From Polyangia bacterium (lineage in GTDB: Bacteria; Myxococcota_A; Polyangia; Polyangiales; JAUICN01), in contig JAUICN010000015.1 in NCBI GenBank assembly GCA_030427835.1, positions 1 through 59,353 on the forward strand: a DNA stretch of 59,353 bases, in the 5' to 3' direction. The notes under the pieces are model-generated. The model was not told where the DNA came from. It did no database searches and worked only from the letters and a program-made list of their open reading frames with translations. A program made the translations under genes and the position numbers. Below are positions 54,017-59,353 of the stretch, piece by piece. The first letter of the stretch is position 1. The number at the start of each line of letters is the position of its first letter.

Positions 54017-55121
54017 GCCCGTAGGGGGGCCAACGCTAGCGCGTGTCACATCTGCATGGCGCACAGCAGCCGGGGCCACATGGGCAATGGCGATGCTCCT
54101 ACAAGTCACGCCGGCACAGGCCTACAACGAAAACAAACCACGGCTTTGCGTCAACCCACCCACCCGGGCGGGGGTAGACATCGTGGTGGCACGCCACGTG
54201 GTGCGCCAAATCTTTCGCACCGGAGAGCGCCTGGGCTACCAGGTGGTCCAAATTCACCACCAGGATCCCCACCAAACATCCACCACAAACACACCGCCCA
54301 GCCCCACCGAACTCTGGCAGGCGACCCACCGCTGCGGCGGCATGCGAGGCATCTCCACACATGTCTGGGTAGAATCTGGCGAGTACGTGCTCCAGTTTGT
54401 GGTAGCCAGCATGGACGGTGCCGGCCCCTTTCAGGATCGAACCCACACCGATGTTTCAAACTTCGACGAAAGGGTAGACCAAGCGGTCAGGGCAGTTCTC
54501 CCTCCCGCCACCATGCAGCTTGCTCCCGGGCAACGGTTTGAGCCCTCCATTCGCGCCATTCCACAACCCTCACTCGATACCTCCACTTCAAAAGGCACCA
54601 CCCCAGCGGGCATCCACACAGAAGACACCAATACAGAAGAAGCCCCGGCAACTCCACACACAGCAGAATCCAATCACGGGCTCTGGGTTGCCATTCAAAG
54701 CGATTCCGCCGTCGGGTTGTCCCTCGAGGATCCGTTCTACAACCATCTGCTTGGGGCCCGTCTCGACTACCAACTGGCCGACGAACTTTTCCTGGGAGCC
54801 TACCTGGGCTACGCCAACGTCCGTAGCAAGACTGGCCGCGGCGCAAACCTGTTGAGCTACGGCCAGGTGGAAAACCGCATTCCCGTCGGAAGAAGCGGCA
54901 AGGCCCTGCTCCCCATCCGTCTCGGGCTCGGCTACCTTCCTTTCAACGGCCCCTTCATTCGCATGGGAATGGGCGTGCAATTCAAGCTAGACGACGCAAG
55001 CTATCTCGGGTTCGACCTCCTCACCCCCACCTTCTGGGTCCTGCCCGACCGCACTGCCTTCTCCCTGAACGTGGGTGTCGAGTATACCCGCCGCCTTTCT
55101 AGGAAAACCACACACCCATGA
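53931..55121 (+). CDS. Exported protein with a C-terminal outer-membrane-barrel-like domain
   Basis: The start is uncertain. ATG at 53931 overlaps the regulator gene by 86 bases and gives 396 aa with a signal-like segment (RTAAGATWAMAMLLQVTPAQA). ATG at 54086 would leave too short a signal, and non-ATG starts between them are possible. The mature N-terminal half has two Cys (RLCVNP, HRCGGM). The C-terminal 150 aa show beta-strand patterns (LGARLDYQLADELFLGAYLGY, LPIRLGLGYLPFNG) and end in a strand (LNVGVEYTRRL), as in small barrels; similar style to the barrel at 24245-24823. Its stop overlaps the next start (ATGA). Confidence 0.7.
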   Translation: MPEHSPSQTLGGPPIAAPLRAETVSLPPRPVGGPTLARVTSAWRTAAGATWAMAMLLQVTPAQAYNENKPRLCVNPPTRAGVDIVVARHVVRQIFRTGERLGYQVVQIHHQDPHQTSTTNTPPSPTELWQATHRCGGMRGISTHVWVESGEYVLQFVVASMDGAGPFQDRTHTDVSNFDERVDQAVRAVLPPATMQLAPGQRFEPSIRAIPQPSLDTSTSKGTTPAGIHTEDTNTEEAPATPHTAESNHGLWVAIQSDSAVGLSLEDPFYNHLLGARLDYQLADELFLGAYLGYANVRSKTGRGANLLSYGQVENRIPVGRSGKALLPIRLGLGYLPFNGPFIRMGMGVQFKLDDASYLGFDLLTPTFWVLPDRTAFSLNVGVEYTRRLSRKTTHP

Positions 55122-57586
55122 ACCTCCCCCCCTCCACACGGCCACCACCTCCACTACCCAACAAAAATTCGCTACCTCCACAACGCCATGTGGGCCTCTG
55201 GGGTGCCACGGGAGTCGGCGTGGGCGCCATCGTGGGTGGGGGCATCCTCGTATTGGCTGGCGTTGCGTTCCAGGCCACGGGCCCCTCCGCCATGATCGCC
55301 TTCGCCATCAACGCGGCCGTGGCCCTACTGACCGCATTGAGTTTCGCAGAAATGTCCACCCTCTTTCCGGAGAACGGAGGCGCCTACACCTTTGCAAAAA
55401 AAGTCCTTTCCGTACAGGCCGCCTTTGGCGTCGGTTGGATCCTGTGGTTCGCCTACATCGTGGCAGGCGTACTCTACGCACTTGGGTTCGCGGAATACGG
55501 CATCGCCATGGTGGTGGACACGCTACGGGCCCTGGACATTCGCGTTCCCCAATGGCTACACACCCGTGGTACCGCAGTGGCTCTCGCCATTGCCGCCACC
55601 GCCTACTACGCGGTTTCACTTCTCAAGAAAAGCACCGGCGGGGGCCAATGGGCCACCATCGGTAAGCTTATCGTATTTGTGGTGCTCATCATCGCAGGCG
55701 CCATTTCCCTTGCCCTGCGCGACACAGGAGAAGCCGTCAAAAGTCTACGGCCTTTCTTTGCCTTCGGGCCCCTGGGGCTACTTCAAGCCATGGGCTTTAC
55801 CTTTATTGCCCTGCAGGGTTTTGATCTGATCTCGGCCATTGCCGGCGAAGTCAAACAGCCCTCCAAAAACATTCCCAAGTCCATGCTGTTCTCCCTTGGC
55901 GCCGCCATCGCCATCTACCTGCCATTGCTGTTCATCATCAGCACCGTGGGTACACCCAGCCACACCACCATCGCTGCCATGAGCGCAGAGCATCCCGAAA
56001 CCGTCATGGCCGTTGCCGTCCGCCACTACATGGGCCCCGTGGGCTATTGGCTCGTCATGATCGCCGCGGTGTTGTCCACCCTTTCCGCACTGCAGGCCAA
56101 CCTTCTTGCCGCCTCGAGGGTCGCACTCACCATGGCGGAAGACCGCACCCTACCCGGCGTGCTTGCCGAAAAACACCCCACACGGGCAACGCCCACCATG
56201 GCGATCTACGCCACCACGTTGGCCCTGGTAGCGATCCTATTCATGATCCCGGATCTGGCCGCCGCCGGCGCAGCCGCGAGCCTCATTTTCCTCATCTCAT
56301 TTGCCCTAGCTCACGGCACCAGCATTCTTGCCCGTTTGCGATCCGTGGATCGACCGGGCTTACGGCATTCCATACTTTTACCATCCATCGTCGCACCGCC
56401 TCCCGAACACAGGCCGGCCGAGCCAACGGAGCCCACCCTAGACCTCACCTCCCAGCGAACCGACGACCCGTCTATCCACACACAAACGAACGCTGCCAAC
56501 AGTTCCGGCGGATCCGCCTTTCGCACACCCTGGTTTCCTGCTGTACCCGTCATTGGTGGCATCGCCTGCCTATTGCTCGCCCTGTTTCAGGCTGTCGCCG
56601 TGCCTGCGGCAGGTGGCATTACCGTGGTGTGGCTGGGCCTAGGCGGCATTCTCTACTACGCACTCTTCTCTGGGCGGGCCCAAACCGCGGATGCCTATTC
56701 GGAGGCCGCCAATCCAGAACTTTCGCGCCTCAGGGGCCGTTACCCATTGGTTCTCGCCCCCGTCGCCAACCCCGATTCCGCCCGGGGGATTGCAGAGGTT
56801 GCGGTCGCCCTTGCCCCCAATCCCGTGGGCCGTGTTCTGCTGCTTTCCGTCATGAAGCGCCCACGACAGCTTGTGGACGGAGACACCCCCGCCGAGCTCT
56901 TTGACGCCGAAAACGCCCTGCGGGCAGGCTTCGTCGCCTCACTGCATGCCGGTCACCGCCCCGAAGCACTCATGACCGTTTCGTCGCGCCCCTGGAAAGA
57001 AATCGCGCGCGTGGCCCTCGCACGCCGCTGTGAATCTCTTCTCCTGGGTCTGCCAAAAACACCGCCGCAGGTCCATGGCAGTTCGGGCCAGGCCAGCTCA
57101 GGTCAAGATAGGAAAGCCATCGGAAAACACCTAGAGTCCCTGCTCAACAGGGTGGAGTGCGATGTGGGCATCCTGAGTGCACCCAGCAGTTTTCGACTTC
57201 ACGAAGCCACATCCATTCTCGTGCCCGTGGGAGGGAAAGGTTGGCATGACGAACTGCGCGCCCGCCTACTCGGAAGCCTCCGGCGCCTGGGAGGGAGGCA
57301 CGTCACGTTCCTACGAATCCTCCCCACCACCGCAAGCGCCGCCACAGAGCGGGATGCCCGTCGCGCACTTAGGGCACTGGCAGAAGACGAAGTGCCCGAA
57401 ACCTCCGCCGCCAAGGTAGTTCGCTCAGACGATGTCGTACACGCCATTCTTGAAGCCTCCCAAGATATGCACCTCGTGGTACTTGGCCTCATGCGGCACG
57501 GAGGGCGAACACTGTTGTCCGAAGTGAGTTTACAAATCGCGGATCAGGTAAACTGTGCCACCATGCTCATCCGCCGTAAGAGCTAA
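55118..57586 (+). CDS. APC-family amino acid/polyamine permease fused to Usp-like domains
   Basis: 822 aa. Residues 25-420 hold about 12 membrane helices of the APC type, with the first-helix GVGVGAIVGGGILVLAG motif and a FAEMSTLFPENGGAYTFAKK loop. Two further helices occur at about 480-525. The C-terminal 290 aa contain two universal-stress-protein-like units (RYPLVLAPVANPDSARGIAE and ATSILVPVGGKG with a later MHLVVLGLMRHG). Fusions of this type are known and probably couple transport to ATP or nucleotide binding. ATG overlaps the previous stop by four bases, so it is coupled to the barrel gene. Confidence 0.9.
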   Translation: MNLPPSTRPPPPLPNKNSLPPQRHVGLWGATGVGVGAIVGGGILVLAGVAFQATGPSAMIAFAINAAVALLTALSFAEMSTLFPENGGAYTFAKKVLSVQAAFGVGWILWFAYIVAGVLYALGFAEYGIAMVVDTLRALDIRVPQWLHTRGTAVALAIAATAYYAVSLLKKSTGGGQWATIGKLIVFVVLIIAGAISLALRDTGEAVKSLRPFFAFGPLGLLQAMGFTFIALQGFDLISAIAGEVKQPSKNIPKSMLFSLGAAIAIYLPLLFIISTVGTPSHTTIAAMSAEHPETVMAVAVRHYMGPVGYWLVMIAAVLSTLSALQANLLAASRVALTMAEDRTLPGVLAEKHPTRATPTMAIYATTLALVAILFMIPDLAAAGAAASLIFLISFALAHGTSILARLRSVDRPGLRHSILLPSIVAPPPEHRPAEPTEPTLDLTSQRTDDPSIHTQTNAANSSGGSAFRTPWFPAVPVIGGIACLLLALFQAVAVPAAGGITVVWLGLGGILYYALFSGRAQTADAYSEAANPELSRLRGRYPLVLAPVANPDSARGIAEVAVALAPNPVGRVLLLSVMKRPRQLVDGDTPAELFDAENALRAGFVASLHAGHRPEALMTVSSRPWKEIARVALARRCESLLLGLPKTPPQVHGSSGQASSGQDRKAIGKHLESLLNRVECDVGILSAPSSFRLHEATSILVPVGGKGWHDELRARLLGSLRRLGGRHVTFLRILPTTASAATERDARRALRALAEDEVPETSAAKVVRSDDVVHAILEASQDMHLVVLGLMRHGGRTLLSEVSLQIADQVNCATMLIRRKS

Positions 57587-57589
57587 CAC

Positions 57590-58366
57590 ATGCCCATCAA
57601 CGACCCCACACAGGAACCGGACCTCAACCCCTTGATGGGCCAGTTGGGCTACACCTTTCGAAACATCGAGTACCTCCGTGAGTGCCTCACCCACCGGTCC
57701 TTCGCAAACGAAAATCCTGGAACTGAGCACAACGAAAGGCTTGAGTATCTGGGCGACGCCGTGCTCCAATTGGTGGTGACCGCACAGCTCTTCGAACACT
57801 TTCCAGATGTGCGCGAGGGGGATCTCACGCGCAGGCGCGCCGACTTCGTATCCGAGCCCGGCCTTCACGCAGCAGCACTGCGAACCGACTTGGCGGAACA
57901 CCTACGACTCGGCAAGGGCGAAGAGAAATCAGGAGGAAGGGAAAACCCCAGATTGATCTCAAGCGCACTTGAAGCATGTTTTGGTGCCGCCTACCTAGAC
58001 GGTGGCCTCGCGGCCGCACAACAGATGGGCCGCGCCCTCTTCGCGGGCGAACTCTTCACCCAAACCCCAGGTGCACGGGACTTTAAATCCCGTTTCCAGG
58101 AATTGGCCCAGGCCCAGGGCTTGCATACCCCACGCTACGAGACCTACGAAACCACCGGACCCGAACACGACCGCACCTTTCACGTACACGTACACACCGA
58201 AGACCACATCTGGGCCAACGGCCAGGGCGCCTCAAAACTCCAAGCCGAACAGGCCGCCGCCGAACAGGCTTTCGAACTACTGACAAAGGAACAGCGGACA
58301 CTCGCAGCCCAAGAAGCTCAGGAACAGGATTCAGAGGAGCAGCCCCCCGAGGCACTGGGCGAGTAG
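57590..58366 (+). CDS. rnc: Ribonuclease III
   Basis: 258 aa. The RNase III signature NERLEYLGDAVLQL and the downstream acidic residue in SALEACFGAAYLDGG are intact. The dsRNA-binding domain follows (DFKSRFQELAQAQGLHTPRYE, with GQGASKLQAEQAAAEQAFELL). It processes rRNA precursors and double-stranded RNA. It starts 3 bases after the permease stop. A Glu/Gln-rich C-terminal extension of about 25 residues is unusual but harmless. Confidence 0.96.
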   Translation: MPINDPTQEPDLNPLMGQLGYTFRNIEYLRECLTHRSFANENPGTEHNERLEYLGDAVLQLVVTAQLFEHFPDVREGDLTRRRADFVSEPGLHAAALRTDLAEHLRLGKGEEKSGGRENPRLISSALEACFGAAYLDGGLAAAQQMGRALFAGELFTQTPGARDFKSRFQELAQAQGLHTPRYETYETTGPEHDRTFHVHVHTEDHIWANGQGASKLQAEQAAAEQAFELLTKEQRTLAAQEAQEQDSEEQPPEALGE

Positions 58367-58433
58367 CCGCGAATAGGGGTGGCCCGCACCTCTTTTTGAT
58401 CGAAAGGGCTTCGATCCCTTACAATGGAAGTCA

Positions 58434-59216
58434 GTGACACCCACACAAGTCCTCACACAAGCCCTGCTCGCGGCTCTTATTTCGGCGGCAGTCGTAACCA
58501 CTCCCACGGTGCTCGCCGACGAACCTGTCCTCGTCGCGGCGAACACTTCTCCACCCGCGCCCTTAGTCAAACGAGGGGATCGACACTCCAGTTCCAGGCG
58601 ACGTCCCCCCACAACAGCGGCCTACCGTGCGCAACGGGCGCGCTGGCATGAACCTGCCCCACGGGGAATCGTACAACGTTGGGCCAATCAGGAGGTTCCA
58701 CCCCTCGTGCTCATTCCGGCCCATGAAACCGAACATTTCGAACTCACCCCAGAAAGTAGAGACGGTGGCTTCAGCTCACAGGATTTGACCATTGCCGCCA
58801 ACGCCTTTCGGCATCGCCGTGACGGAAAGACCACCCAGGTTCATCCACGCCTGCTCGACGTCATTTACGACGCCGCACTCCACTTCAATGCCCCCTACGT
58901 AAACGTGGTCAGCGGCTATCGAACCACTCGCGCCACCAGCCGCCACTTCCAAGGGCGTGCCGCGGACATCGTACTCCCAGGTGTCACGGACCAACAACTC
59001 GCCGCCTACCTACGCCGGCAAGGCTTCGTGGGCGTGGGCCTCTACCCCGTCAGCGGCTTCGTCCACATCGACGTACGCAACCGAAGCTACTTCTGGGTAG
59101 ACCGCTCCGGCCCCGGCCAACCTGCCCGCCGTATCCCCATGATGCAAGAAACCTGGGCCCGCTTCGACGCCCAAGCCCGCAAACACGGCACCACCCCCAC
59201 CCCCAACCTCCCCTGA
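58434..59216 (+). CDS. Exported DUF882/M15-type peptidase
   Basis: 260 aa from a GTG at 58434, with a hydrophobic signal-like N-terminus ending near VLADE. A Ser/Arg/Pro-rich linker precedes the conserved domain (about 105-250). Zinc ligands appear as SRHFQGRAADIVLPG (H...D) and FVHIDVR (HxD), the M15/DUF882 pattern of peptidoglycan-active D-Ala peptidases such as YcbK/MepK. VVSGYRTTRAT matches the family's substrate-binding loop. The stop is inside a direct repeat. Confidence 0.85.
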   Translation: MTPTQVLTQALLAALISAAVVTTPTVLADEPVLVAANTSPPAPLVKRGDRHSSSRRRPPTTAAYRAQRARWHEPAPRGIVQRWANQEVPPLVLIPAHETEHFELTPESRDGGFSSQDLTIAANAFRHRRDGKTTQVHPRLLDVIYDAALHFNAPYVNVVSGYRTTRATSRHFQGRAADIVLPGVTDQQLAAYLRRQGFVGVGLYPVSGFVHIDVRNRSYFWVDRSGPGQPARRIPMMQETWARFDAQARKHGTTPTPNLP

Positions 59217-59280
59217 ACCGCCCCAAGGTCATGCATCGCCACTTCCCTTGCCCCCTGAACCGCCCCAGGGTCATGCGTCG
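59210..59280. repeat. 29-bp direct repeat spanning the stop codon of the DUF882 gene
   Basis: 59210-59238 and 59252-59280 match at 27 of 29 positions (CCCCTGAACCGCCCCA, AGGTCATGC and TCG blocks); the first copy contains the TGA at 59214-59216. The last 73 bases of the window hold no gene I can support. Confidence 0.85.
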
Positions 59281-59353
59281 CGCGCACCTCTTACCGAGCC
59301 CTCGCACCCCCAACACCCACGCCAGGCACGCCTCCAGGGAGCCCAAAGCCCGC

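Noticed and set aside
59050-59346. Minus-strand frame at the right end with repeated MTLGRFRG
   Set aside because: The repetition comes from the 29-bp DNA repeat; the frame lies antisense to the DUF882 gene and has no ribosome site.

Overview
The window looks like chromosomal DNA of a member of the Myxococcota (a 'deltaproteobacterial' lineage) or a close relative. By eye it is moderately GC-rich (not computed). The evidence is indirect: a Cys-rich myxobacterial repeat protein (DUF4215 type) at the left edge, a DUF2330 protein ending in a MYXO-CTERM-like Cys/membrane/Arg tail, about eleven predicted lipoproteins with Asp/Gly- or Pro-rich linkers, PilZ, FHA and NtrC-like signalling proteins, and five-heme cytochrome and outer-membrane barrel genes scattered among housekeeping genes. 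No rRNA, tRNA, CRISPR array or prophage was recognised.

Layout. 0-4.2 kb: Cys-rich repeat lipoprotein (cut by the left edge), a His/Cys-rich PepSY-like exported protein with a 15-bp minisatellite, and an unknown lipoprotein. 4.2-7.5 kb: ilvD, a TPR protein, murI. 7.8-14.5 kb: a PAS/HisKA protein lacking an ATPase domain, an unknown lipoprotein, dapA, a DOMON/CBM9-like lipoprotein and another lipoprotein. 14.5-17.8 kb: a divergent pair, a PilZ-like membrane protein with an AMIN-like C-terminus and a tail-anchored double-FHA protein. 17.9-24.2 kb: the most distinctive accessory block, with a 435-aa lipoprotein, a GT2 glycosyltransferase translationally coupled to a DUF2142 membrane protein, a second 435-aa paralogous lipoprotein, a third decayed copy, and a MITE-like element sitting on that copy's stop codon. 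24.2-31.9 kb: outer-membrane protein, PPC-like repeat lipoprotein, DUF2330 protein, multiheme cytochrome, RAYT-type transposase. 32.2-41.9 kb: prmA-rsmE; opposite them pcnB, a membrane-bound NtrC-like regulator with a dismantled AAA+ domain and a small membrane protein; then an outer-membrane barrel, a polysaccharide flippase and nth. 42-48.7 kb: a leftward group (unknown 187-aa protein, acidic disordered protein, coaX, ligA) and a rightward exported protein plus dtd. 48.7-52.1 kb: two large lipoproteins, the second with leucine-rich repeats. 52.3-59.2 kb: astA, a response regulator, a barrel protein, an APC permease fused to Usp-like domains, rnc, and a DUF882/M15-type peptidase.

Housekeeping genes cover isoleucine/valine and lysine/diaminopimelate synthesis, cell wall (murI), CoA, DNA repair and ligation, and RNA modification and decay. 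The less ordinary content is envelope-directed. The main candidates for new biology are the duplicated lipoprotein/glycosyltransferase block, an 18/19-bp matching element upstream of two different lipoprotein genes, the catalytically dismantled regulators, and short tandem duplications that repeatedly lie over stop codons.
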